Shown here: piece by piece, positions 1-6,185 of the stretch
How positions within the stretch are numbered: the first letter of the stretch is position 1
Layout: every line of letters begins with the position of its first letter
From: JBBSHJ01 sp038253135
Lineage (GTDB): Bacteria; Actinomycetota; Actinomycetes; Mycobacteriales; QHCD01
Length of the DNA: 11,657 nucleotides
Direction of reading: 5' to 3'
Assembly: GCA_038253135.1 (NCBI GenBank)
Contig: JBBSHJ010000099.1
Coordinates: 1 to 11,657, forward strand
The notes under the pieces: generated by a model
What the model saw: the letters and a program-made list of their open reading frames with translations, nothing else
The model's database searches: none
Told to the model about the DNA's origin: nothing
Translations under genes and position numbers: made by a program

Positions 1-117
1 AAAGCCGGCGTCATCACCCGCATCTGGCAACGCATCCTCGCCCTGACCACCGCCATCTGGCACAACGACACCATCGGTGCACCCGTCAAACGATCCCTGA
101 CCGCCTACGACCACTGA
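1..117 (+). CDS. IS982-family transposase, C-terminal fragment (cut by the window edge)
   Basis: Frame 1 is open from the window edge to a TGA at 115-117 and encodes 38 residues. It contains AIWHND followed by a basic RSLTAYDH end, which I recognise as the typical C-terminus of IS982-type DDE transposases. The catalytic residues lie upstream, outside the window, so it cannot be told whether the element is intact. The right inverted repeat should lie between about 118 and 150. I cannot place it without the left end. The call rests on remembered C-terminal similarity only. Confidence 0.7.
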   Translation, partial: KAGVITRIWQRILALTTAIWHNDTIGAPVKRSLTAYDH

Positions 118-144
118 CACGGCTTGGAATTACTCATCTAGTGT
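114..144 (+). promoter_or_regulatory. Candidate promoter for the aldo/keto reductase, at the IS end
   Basis: A -35-like CTGACA (114-119) and a -10-like TAGTGT (139-144, fitting the actinobacterial TAnnnT pattern) are separated by 19 nt. The ATG follows the -10 after only six bases, the usual geometry of a leaderless transcript. The -35 overlaps the transposase stop codon, so at least that half would come from the insertion sequence. This is sequence inspection only, with no transcript evidence. Confidence 0.4.
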
Positions 145-150
145 GAGGAC

Positions 151-1137
151 ATGGAGTTCCGACGACTGGGCCGCAGCGGCCTGACGATTTCCGAGATCGC
201 ATACGGCAACTGGCTGACCCACGGCAGTCAGGTCGAGGAGGACGCGGCGACCGCGTGCGTGAAGGCCGCGCTGGACGAAGGCATCACCACCTTCGACACC
301 GCCGACGTCTACGCCGGCACCCGGGCCGAGTCGGTGCTCGGCCGCGCCCTCGCAGGGCAGCGCCGGGAGGGCTACGAGCTCTTCACGAAGGTCTTCTTCC
401 CCACCGGGCCGGGCAGGAACGATCGCGGCCTCGGGCGCAAGCACATCATGGAGTCCTGCGAGGCGTCCCTGGGCCGGCTGCGGACCGACCACATCGACCT
501 CTACCAGGCCCACCGGTTCGACAGCGGCACGCCCCTGGAGGAGACCGTCGGCGCGTTCGCCGACCTCGTCCATCAGGGCAAGGTCAACTACATCGGCGTC
601 TCGGAGTGGACCGCCGGAGAGCTCGCGGCCGGGCACGCTCTGGCGCGCGAGGCGGGCATCGCCCTGATCTCCAACCAGCCGCAGTACTCCGCGCTCTGGC
701 GCGTCATCGAACCGGAGGTCGTGCCCGTCAGCGAGCGCCTCGGCATCGGCCAGATCGTGTGGTCGCCGATCGCGCAGGGGGTGCTGACCGGCAAGTACAA
801 GCCCGGTGAGGACTACCCGGCCGGCTCGCGGGCGACCGACGCCAAGGGCGGCGACCAGATGATCGCCAGCTGGCTCAAGGACGACGTCCTCACCCGGGTG
901 CAGAAGCTCCAGCCGCTCGCCGACGAGGCCGGGCTGTCGATGGCCCAGCTCGCCATCGCCTGGGTGCTGCAGAATCCCAACGTCTCTGCGGCGATCGTCG
1001 GCGCCTCCCGGCCCGAGCAGGTCAGCGAGAACGTCAAGGCGGCCGGGGTCACGCTCGACGCGAGCCTGATGCAGCGCATCGACGACGTACTCGGCGACGC
1101 CGTCACCCGCGACGGCGGCCAGGTCGCCCGCGGCTGA
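151..1137 (+). CDS. Aldo/keto reductase (NADPH-dependent oxidoreductase, Kv-beta-like)
   Basis: This 328-residue protein has the normal length for a single (beta/alpha)8-barrel aldo/keto reductase. The catalytic tetrad is complete: Asp49 in FDTADVY, Tyr54, Lys80 in FTKVF and His121 in YQAHRFD. The SNQPQYS strand (174-180) and the cofactor segment GASRPEQVSENV (285-295) fit NADP(H) binding. Such cytosolic enzymes reduce aldehydes or ketones to alcohols. The substrate cannot be read from the sequence, and the Kv-beta-like subgroup is my inference from overall pattern. The ATG at 151 gives the standard N-terminus MEFRRLGRSGL. Only a closely spaced GAGGA precedes it, and a -10-like TAGTGT lies six bases upstream, so the mRNA may be leaderless. 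The gene begins 33 nt after an IS982-type transposase and is followed by 276 bp without an intact gene. Confidence 0.93.
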   Translation: MEFRRLGRSGLTISEIAYGNWLTHGSQVEEDAATACVKAALDEGITTFDTADVYAGTRAESVLGRALAGQRREGYELFTKVFFPTGPGRNDRGLGRKHIMESCEASLGRLRTDHIDLYQAHRFDSGTPLEETVGAFADLVHQGKVNYIGVSEWTAGELAAGHALAREAGIALISNQPQYSALWRVIEPEVVPVSERLGIGQIVWSPIAQGVLTGKYKPGEDYPAGSRATDAKGGDQMIASWLKDDVLTRVQKLQPLADEAGLSMAQLAIAWVLQNPNVSAAIVGASRPEQVSENVKAAGVTLDASLMQRIDDVLGDAVTRDGGQVARG

Positions 1138-1413
1138 CCCGTTCGCCAACACATCGGGCGTCGGCGGGCACCAGCAGGCTGGCGGCCGCGGCGGCCGACA
1201 GCGCGGCCCATCGATCCGGTGGGTCGGACCGCTCCAGGCGTACGACGAGCGGCTGCGCCCGCGTCTGCGCGGGCTCCTCGCCGTCCTCGAGCCGGCTGGG
1301 CTGGATTTCCGGCCCTCCTCGGCCGCGCGCGATTTTCGGCGGCCGATCGACCAATGGCGCGCGCAGATCCGCGACGTGCGCCGCCGGGTTCCGGTCCGCC
1401 GTGGGCGGCTCGC
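1138..1413. other. Region without an intact gene; possible decayed coding remnant
   Basis: No frame here has a credible start, ribosome site and family match. One plus-strand frame, from about 1229 (LQAYDERLRPRL) to a TGA at 1475-1477, has roughly 90% G/C at third positions and protein-like composition. It has no ATG or GTG near its beginning and runs over the 3' end of the minus-strand gene at 1414-1614. The opposite strand in the same codon register is also open but Pro-rich. The region may be the remnant of a gene lost when the nearby insertion sequence arrived, or just GC-rich spacer. No terminator-type hairpin with a T-run is visible. Confidence 0.4.
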
Positions 1414-1614
1414 TCACTCGGCGTCGAGGCTCATCGGCCCGGAGATCACGGCGGCACCGTCCAGCAGCACGACCTGATGCACCCCGCCCGACAGCAGCTC
1501 GCGCCACGACTCCCCCAGCCAGCTCTCGGCATCGCCACGGCTCGCGAACCGTTCCCACACCGGCTCGGTGAGCTCGTTTCCGTCGGCGTCCTCGTAACGC
1601 CAGCGAAAGGTCAT
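1414..1614 (-). CDS. Small conserved actinobacterial hypothetical protein (66 aa)
   Basis: The 66-residue acidic protein begins MTFRWRYEDADGNEL, contains AESWLGESWRELLSGGV, and ends with a VVLLDG...ISGPMSLDAE strand. I recognise this as a type of small protein found in many Actinomycetota, with no function that I know. It has no cysteines, signal peptide or membrane segment. Two ATGs are adjacent (1617-1615 and 1614-1612). A strong GGAGG lies 4 nt before the second but only 1 nt before the first, so I chose 1614. Much longer extensions of this frame upstream would run through the riboswitch region and lack a ribosome site. The gene is divergent from the riboswitch operon, about 100 bp away. 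Confidence 0.75.
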   Translation of the reverse strand: MTFRWRYEDADGNELTEPVWERFASRGDAESWLGESWRELLSGGVHQVVLLDGAAVISGPMSLDAE

Positions 1615-1714
1615 CATGCCTCCGGGAATGCTGCGACAGTGGCGGCTCGTCTCCGCCGTGCGGGCCGGATCGGATCCCCAACCCCGTCGAGACACCACTT
1701 TTGCAGATCCGGGG

Positions 1715-1853
1715 GCAGTACGAACCGAGCGGGTGTCGATGCGGCATACTGCTCTCGACATCGCGCAGGGGAAGTCCGGTGCAATTCCGGCGCTGACCCG
1801 CAACCGTGAGCCCGCGCACGAGCGGCGGGCGAGCCGGGATACCTGTGCGATGT
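1715..1853 (+). promoter_or_regulatory. Cobalamin (B12) riboswitch aptamer
   Basis: The conserved core is present in order: GGGAAGTCCGGTGCAATTCC (1769-1788), then GACCCGCAACCGTGA (1795-1809, the B12-box region), then GAGCCGGGATACCTG (1831-1845). A 12-bp stem closes the core, pairing ACATCGCGCAGG (1758-1769) with CCTGTGCGATGT (1842-1853) with one G-U pair. A further hairpin, GCAGTA/TACTGC (1715-1720 with 1747-1752), may be the 5' peripheral arm, so the 5' limit is approximate. Cobalamin riboswitches bind adenosyl- or methylcobalamin and normally switch genes off when the vitamin is abundant. The first gene downstream starts at 1997 on the same strand. Confidence 0.93.
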
Positions 1854-1856
1854 GAC

Positions 1857-1996
1857 AACTCCCCGATCACCGCCGCGGACTGCGGTGCGGAGTTCCGGTC
1901 CCCGCGCGGGCCGGCGTGCCGATGCCGGTACGCCGCCACTGCGGTCGGGTCTCGGAGCGCCCGCCTCGCGGCCGCGCCCAACCAGAGGGACCGACC
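1857..1996 (+). promoter_or_regulatory. Candidate riboswitch expression platform (hairpin, anti-SD and SD)
   Basis: Directly after the aptamer is a hairpin with outer stem AACTCC/GGAGTT (1857-1862 with 1889-1894) and inner stem CACCGC/GCGGTG (1868-1873 with 1882-1887). No T-run follows, so it is not a classical terminator. Two bases further, CGGTCCC (1896-1902) is the exact complement of GGGACCG (1987-1993), which contains the Shine-Dalgarno sequence AGAGGGA (1984-1990) of the TTG at 1997. This suggests control of translation by SD sequestration. A 7-bp match in GC-rich DNA can arise by chance, so confidence is moderate. Confidence 0.45.
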
Positions 1997-2671
1997 TTGA
2001 CCCGACCCGCCCACCGGTTCGCCGCCGGCCTGATCTTCAGCCTCCTCGCCGCCGTCCCGGGCGCGCTCGGCCTACCGCATCTCGCGGCCGCCGCACCGGC
2101 GAAGTGCGTCGCGCTCATCATCGACACCGGCGCGGGCAAGCCGACGAGCGACTGCGTGCCGTACGCGCCGGGGTTGACCGGCTCGGCGCTGCTGAAAAAG
2201 GCGGGCGTGCAGGTCGCCGTCGCCCCGGACGGGCTCGCCTGCCAACTCGACGGCTATCCCAAGGCCTGCACCAAGGGCGACAGCAAGCACTACTGGTCCT
2301 ATTACCTGCGCAAGCCCGGCGCGACGAAATGGGACTACGCGCTGAAGGGCCCGGACACCCAGAAGGCGACCGCCGGGGAGACGCAGGCCTGGGTCTACGT
2401 CAACGGCAAGGACCGCCAGCCACCGGCCACGCCGTACGCGGCGATCGCGAAGGCGGGCGCTGCCGCCAGCACGTCGCCGAGCACCGCGGCGACCGGCGCC
2501 GGCGGTGCGAGCGGTTCGTCACCCGCCGCGAGCGCGAGCACCGGCCCGAGCGCGGCCACGGGTAGCGAGAGCTCCGGCGGAACGTCGGGTTGGTGGTGGA
2601 TCCTCCTGCCGATCGGCCTGGTCGTCATCGCCGCCGCCGCCGTGCTCGCCCGGCGGCGGCACGCCGCCTGA
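1997..2671 (+). CDS. Secreted, membrane-anchored DUF4430/transcobalamin-like protein
   Basis: This 224-residue protein probably displays a ligand-binding domain on the cell surface. Residues 1-36 form a signal peptide: basic TRPAHR, a hydrophobic core at 9-26, and an Ala-rich cleavage region (LAAAAPA) before Cys37. Residues 37-137 show the pattern of DUF4430 (transcobalamin beta-domain-like) proteins: GSALLKKAGV, ACQLDGYPKAC, YWSYYLRKPG, a WDYALKGP strand, and a final AWVYVNG. Cys37, 53, 82 and 91 could form two disulfides outside the cell. A Ser/Ala/Gly/Thr stalk (about 150-197) leads to a membrane helix (198-217, starting GWWWILLP) and an RRRHAA tail. No LPXTG sortase motif is present. I chose TTG at 1997 because AGAGGGA lies 6 nt upstream and it places the signal peptide at the N-terminus. 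A GTG at 1916 would add 27 basic residues and lie inside the expression platform. The riboswitch upstream implies corrinoid binding or uptake, which is inference. Confidence 0.8.
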   Translation: MTRPAHRFAAGLIFSLLAAVPGALGLPHLAAAAPAKCVALIIDTGAGKPTSDCVPYAPGLTGSALLKKAGVQVAVAPDGLACQLDGYPKACTKGDSKHYWSYYLRKPGATKWDYALKGPDTQKATAGETQAWVYVNGKDRQPPATPYAAIAKAGAAASTSPSTAATGAGGASGSSPAASASTGPSAATGSESSGGTSGWWWILLPIGLVVIAAAAVLARRRHAA

Positions 2672-2730
2672 CCCGGTCCGGCGACGCGCCCGCACTCCGA
2701 GCGCCCGGCCCGCCCTGCGAAGATGGCCCG

Positions 2731-4032
2731 ATGATCGATTTCGACGACCTCCGACGGGATATCGACGCCCGCGAGGAGTGGTTCGTCGAGCTGCTCCGGG
2801 CCAGGCGGGCGCGCGCCGCGCTCCCGGTCCGGGCGCTCGGGCGGTTCGAGACGATCGCCGAATGGTTCGCCGCCGCTCGACGCAGCCAGGACGTCCGTGA
2901 CCTCGCGCGGGCGCGACTGATCGTCTTCGCCGCCGAGCACGGGATCGCCGAGGCCGATATCTCCGGCCATCCCAAGGACGCGTCCCGCCGCCTCGCCGAT
3001 GAGATCGAGAGCGGCACCGGCCCGATCGCCGCGCTCGCGGACGGCGCCGGTGCCGGCGTGCGCGTCGTACGCGTCGGTGACGGTCCGAGCCGCCGCATCG
3101 ACCGGGCCGACGCCCTGACCGAGGAGGAGTTCGACGCCGCGGTCACGCGAGGCGTGGAGGTCGCCAACGAAGAGGTAGACGGCGGTGCCGACCTGCTGAT
3201 GGTCGCCGCGTCCGGGGTCGCGGTGTCCGCCCCCGCGGCCACGATCGTCGGCGTCATCCTGCGGGCCGACCCGTCATCGGTCACCGGCCGCGGGTCGGGC
3301 ATCGAGGACGCCGGATGGATGCGCAAGGTGGTCGTGATCCGCGACGCCATGCGCCGGGGTCGGCGGTTCTACGCCGAGCCGGCGGAGCTGCTCAGGACGG
3401 CCGGTGGTGCCGATCTCGCCGCCATGGTGGGCTTCTTGATGCAGGCCGGGGTACGACGGACCCCCGTCCTGCTGGACGGTGTCGCCGCCAGCGCCGCGGC
3501 CCTGCTCGCCCGTGACATCGCGTGGAGCGCAACGAACTGGTGGCTCGCGTCCTGCACCGGCGAGGAGCCCGCGCACCGGAAGGCCCTGGAAGCCATGACC
3601 CTCGAGCCGCTGCTCGACGCGGACATCCGCATCGGCGGCGGAGCCGCCGCGCTGGCCGCGCTGCCGGTGCTGCGCGCGGCGCTGCGGTCGGTCGGCGCGG
3701 CGCTCGAGGGGGTCGAGCCCGAGCCCGAGACCACCGAGGAGGCCGCCGACGACCCGGTCCCGGAATCGGACCCGGCCGCCAATGAGGGGAGCGACGAGCT
3801 CACCGGCGCGGACCCGGCCGGCGACGCGGACCAGGAGTCACCGGACGCGCATTGGCACCGTTTCGATGACCTGCCGGGTGCCGGGGCCGACCAGCCGAGC
3901 GATGCCACGGCCGTCGAGCTGACGGCAACGGACGCGTCCGCGACCGACGCGTCGACCAACCCGGAAAGCGCCCCCGGCCAACCGGAATCCGCGGCTCCGT
4001 CCGAGAAATCGGTGTCGCGGCCTGACGAGTAG
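2731..4032 (+). CDS. CobT-family protein lacking catalytic residues, with acidic C-terminal tail
   Basis: Residues 1-325 follow nicotinate-nucleotide:dimethylbenzimidazole phosphoribosyltransferase (CobT) throughout: ALGRFETIAEW (35-45), LIVFAAEHGIAEADIS (63-78), GSGIEDAGWMRK (188-199) and GGADLAAMVGFLMQAGVRRT (225-244), then the LLLDGVA-like strand. CobT makes alpha-ribazole phosphate for the lower ligand of B12. Key positions are changed here. The family's G-E/D-x-GIGNTT loop reads VAASGVAVS (158-166), so Glu174 (Salmonella numbering) corresponds to Ala160. The catalytic Glu317 in R-L-G-E-G corresponds to Gly303 in RIGGG. GDHG is AEHG (68-71). Residues 327-433 are an extra acidic, Asp/Glu/Ser/Ala/Pro-rich and probably disordered tail. 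Phosphoribosyl transfer is therefore unlikely, while a binding or regulatory role is possible. ATG 2731 gives the expected N-terminus, although its ribosome site is weak. The gene begins 59 nt after the riboswitch-controlled gene, so co-transcription is likely. Annotation pipelines would probably name it cobT. Confidence 0.85.
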   Translation: MIDFDDLRRDIDAREEWFVELLRARRARAALPVRALGRFETIAEWFAAARRSQDVRDLARARLIVFAAEHGIAEADISGHPKDASRRLADEIESGTGPIAALADGAGAGVRVVRVGDGPSRRIDRADALTEEEFDAAVTRGVEVANEEVDGGADLLMVAASGVAVSAPAATIVGVILRADPSSVTGRGSGIEDAGWMRKVVVIRDAMRRGRRFYAEPAELLRTAGGADLAAMVGFLMQAGVRRTPVLLDGVAASAAALLARDIAWSATNWWLASCTGEEPAHRKALEAMTLEPLLDADIRIGGGAAALAALPVLRAALRSVGAALEGVEPEPETTEEAADDPVPESDPAANEGSDELTGADPAGDADQESPDAHWHRFDDLPGAGADQPSDATAVELTATDASATDASTNPESAPGQPESAAPSEKSVSRPDE

Positions 4033-4039
4033 GGCGAGA

Positions 4040-5032
4040 TCAGGCCTCGAGCTCGGCCAGCAGCGGTTCGAGCCGGCAGGTCGCCAGCGAGCAGTCGGCG
4101 TCCCCGCTGCCGTAATAGACCCACAGCTCGTCCCCGCCCGGCCCGGGCCGGACGACCGCCCCGGACGGGAAGGTCACATTGCTCACGATGCCGAGCCGAT
4201 CCGACTCCGTCTCGGGCTCGAGCAGGTGGTGATCGAGATCGCCGATGACCCTGCTCGGGTTGCCCGCGTCCAGCAGCACGGCGTCGATCGTCCACTCATC
4301 GCGATCGGTGACGTTCGCGCCGCAATAGACGAGCAGCCAGCCGGAGCGCACCCGGAGCGGAGTAGCGCCGACCTCAGCGCCGCGACGCACCCCGGTTGGG
4401 GGTGCGATCAGGGCATGGTGCTCAAAGCTGGACAGGCCGGCGGCGATCGACCCGGCCGGCGGGGAGATGACGTCGTCGATGGAGGCCGCACGGACCATCA
4501 TGATCGTCGAGAGCGGCGTATCGGCCATGAACGTGTAGAGCCACACGTAATCCCCGCCGATCCGTTCCGGGAACAGGCACGCAGCCTTGGACACACAATC
4601 CGGACCGACGATCCCGTGCTTGGTCCAGCTCACCGCGTCCGGGCTCGTTGCCAGGGCCACCCGCACCCCGAGATCGCCGTGCCGTCGGGCGATCGCCGAG
4701 TAGTACAGGAAGTACCGGTCGTCGTCCTCCACCCGGCAGATCCGCGCGTCCTCGCAGCCGAGACCGGCCTCGTAGTCCTCCGTCGGCGCGAGGACCGGAT
4801 GCGCGAGGCGCGACCATGACACCCCATCGGTGCTTTCGGCATAGCCGACCGAGGAGATGTAGGTGTCGGGATCGCCCGGCGAGTCGGCCATCGTCGCCCG
4901 ATAGACCATGCGCAGCCCGTCGACGTCGGCCAGCACCGACGGGTTCAGGACCGAGCCGCGCTCCCACGGGTGGTCCGCGATCGGCTGCAACAGCGGGTTG
5001 GCGGGATGCCGCGTGAGGACGGTTCCGGTCAC
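4040..5032 (-). CDS. GH130-family beta-mannoside phosphorylase or mannosidase
   Basis: The 330-residue protein fits the five-bladed propeller of glycoside hydrolase family 130. Visible family motifs are SVLNPSV (27-33), MVYRA (42-46), VGYAESTDG (62-70), GCEDARI (92-98, with Asp95 as likely general acid), SKAACLFPERIGG (148-160), GWLLVYCGAN (231-240) and NVTFPSG...WVYYGSGDADC (285-314). GH130 enzymes cleave beta-mannosides by phosphorolysis, or in some clades by hydrolysis. The basic His-Arg pair I expect shortly after LFPE in phosphorylases is not evident (YVWLYTFMAD instead), so a hydrolase is possible. No signal peptide is seen, so it acts in the cytosol. The GTG start at 5032 has AGGAG ten bases upstream, and the gene lies 19 nt after gcvT. 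It converges on the CobT-like gene with only 7 bp between stop codons. The substrate is unknown. Confidence 0.85.
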   Translation of the reverse strand: MTGTVLTRHPANPLLQPIADHPWERGSVLNPSVLADVDGLRMVYRATMADSPGDPDTYISSVGYAESTDGVSWSRLAHPVLAPTEDYEAGLGCEDARICRVEDDDRYFLYYSAIARRHGDLGVRVALATSPDAVSWTKHGIVGPDCVSKAACLFPERIGGDYVWLYTFMADTPLSTIMMVRAASIDDVISPPAGSIAAGLSSFEHHALIAPPTGVRRGAEVGATPLRVRSGWLLVYCGANVTDRDEWTIDAVLLDAGNPSRVIGDLDHHLLEPETESDRLGIVSNVTFPSGAVVRPGPGGDELWVYYGSGDADCSLATCRLEPLLAELEA

Positions 5033-5051
5033 GGTTGGTCGCGCTCCTGAC

Positions 5052-6179
5052 TCAGGGGATGCGAGCGGGCGGTACGACGGGTGAGCGGGTGTGATCCGGC
5101 ACGAACGGCGGCTTGGTCACGACCATCGCGCCGCGCCGGCCACGAATGTCCACGTCCACGGTGTCGCCGTCCACGACCGTGCCGCGGTCGATCAGCGCCA
5201 GCCCGATGCCGCACCTGAGGGTCGGCGAGAACGTGCCCGAGGTGATCACGCCGACCGCCTCGTCGCCGACATACGCGGCCATTCCCGGTCGCGGGATTCC
5301 GCGAGCGTCGCTGCGCAGCCCGCGCAGGCGCCGGCGCGGCTTGGCCGCCCGCTCCTCGCTCAGCGCGGCGCGTCCCCAGAAGGCCGGCTTGGCCCAGCCG
5401 ACCGCCCAACCCGCACGCGCCTGCACCGGAGTGATCTCCAGGCTCAGCTCGTGCCCGTGCAGCGGGTAGCCCATCTCGGTGCGCAGCGTGTCGCGCGCCC
5501 CGAGACCGCACGGCGTCGGTGCCGGCGACGCGGCGATCAGCCGGTCCCAGATCGCGTGCGCGTCGGCCGACGGGACGACCAGCTCGTAGCCGTGCTCGCC
5601 GGTGTAGCCGGTGCGGCACACGATCACGCCGTCGGCACGGACGAAGCTCATGTAGTCGTGCCCGCTCGGTAGGCCGGCCGCGTCGAGGACGGCGGCGGAC
5701 CGGGGGCCCTGCACCGCGATGACGGCACGGTCGTGGTGAATATTCGCGACCTCGACGTCATCGGGGGCAGCGCTCGTTAGCCGGCTCACAACCTCGGCAT
5801 TGTTCGCCGCGTTGGGGACGAGCAGGATGTCCTCAGGACCGATCAAGTAGGTGATCAGGTCATCGACGACGCCACCGTTGTCGTCGCAGCACATCGTGTA
5901 CTGCGCCCGGCCGGGCCCGATCTTGCCCAGGTCCGCGGTGAGGCAGGAGTTGACGAAGCCGGCCGCGCCCGGCCCGCGCACGGTCGCCGTACCCAGGTGC
6001 GAGACGTCGAAGACGCCGACCGCGGTGCGCACGGCGGTGTGCTCCTTGACGACGCCACCGCCCGACGCGGCGTACTCGATTGGCATCTCCCAGCCACCGA
6101 AGTCCGCCATCTTGGCGCCGAGCGCGACGTGCCGATCGTGCAGCGGCGATCGATCCAGCATCGAGGGCGCGTCGGTCAT
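5052..6179 (-). CDS. gcvT: Aminomethyltransferase (glycine cleavage system T protein)
   Basis: GcvT transfers the methylene carbon from the aminomethyl group on the lipoylated H protein to tetrahydrofolate, releasing ammonia. The 375-residue length is normal. Diagnostic segments are LHDRHVALGAKMADFGGWEMP (from residue 13), HTAVRTAVGVFDVSHLG (47-63), NGGVVDDLITY (101-111, with the catalytic Asp at 106 or 107), GYTGEHGYEL (191-200) and GLGARDTLRTEMGYPLHGHE (225-244). The C-terminal beta-barrel includes GVITSGTFSPTL and IGLALIDR. No gcvP or gcvH is in the window. ATG 6179 gives the expected N-terminus MTDAPSMLDRSPLHDRH. There is no good Shine-Dalgarno sequence, but TACTGT lies six bases upstream, suggesting a leaderless mRNA. 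The gene follows the unknown 194-residue gene by 39 nt and precedes the GH130 gene by 19 nt. No glycine riboswitch is visible. Confidence 0.95.
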   Translation of the reverse strand: MTDAPSMLDRSPLHDRHVALGAKMADFGGWEMPIEYAASGGGVVKEHTAVRTAVGVFDVSHLGTATVRGPGAAGFVNSCLTADLGKIGPGRAQYTMCCDDNGGVVDDLITYLIGPEDILLVPNAANNAEVVSRLTSAAPDDVEVANIHHDRAVIAVQGPRSAAVLDAAGLPSGHDYMSFVRADGVIVCRTGYTGEHGYELVVPSADAHAIWDRLIAASPAPTPCGLGARDTLRTEMGYPLHGHELSLEITPVQARAGWAVGWAKPAFWGRAALSEERAAKPRRRLRGLRSDARGIPRPGMAAYVGDEAVGVITSGTFSPTLRCGIGLALIDRGTVVDGDTVDVDIRGRRGAMVVTKPPFVPDHTRSPVVPPARIP

Positions 6180-6185
6180 CCCGCG

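Noticed and set aside
130..1152. 340-codon open frame antisense to the aldo/keto reductase
   Set aside because: It is the mirror of a clear reductase gene in register, has a repetitive Asp/Gly/Leu/Arg composition, and shows no ribosome site.
1745..1750. CATACT as a -10 element for the riboswitch transcript
   Set aside because: It resembles a -10, but transcription from it would start around 1757 and omit the peripheral 5' arm. No fitting -35 was found, so the promoter is left unplaced.
1916..1996. Upstream GTG start (1916) for the DUF4430-like protein
   Set aside because: It would put 27 Arg/Pro-rich residues before the signal peptide and lie in the expression platform without a ribosome site. 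TTG 1997 has AGAGGGA at good spacing.
1103..2014. 303-codon minus-strand frame crossing the small gene and the riboswitch
   Set aside because: Its upstream part lies antisense to the conserved aptamer and overlaps the better-supported 66-residue gene in another frame. No recognisable motifs.
2633..2660. Strong hairpin with GCCGCCGCCG and CGGCGGCGGC arms at the end of the DUF4430-like gene
   Set aside because: It lies inside the codons for the AAAA...RRR end of the membrane anchor, has no T-run, and is explained by Ala and Arg codon choice. It was not called a terminator.
4033..4039. Possible bidirectional terminator between the convergent CobT-like and GH130 genes
   Set aside because: The gap is only 7 bp and no inverted repeat with T-run is visible across it.
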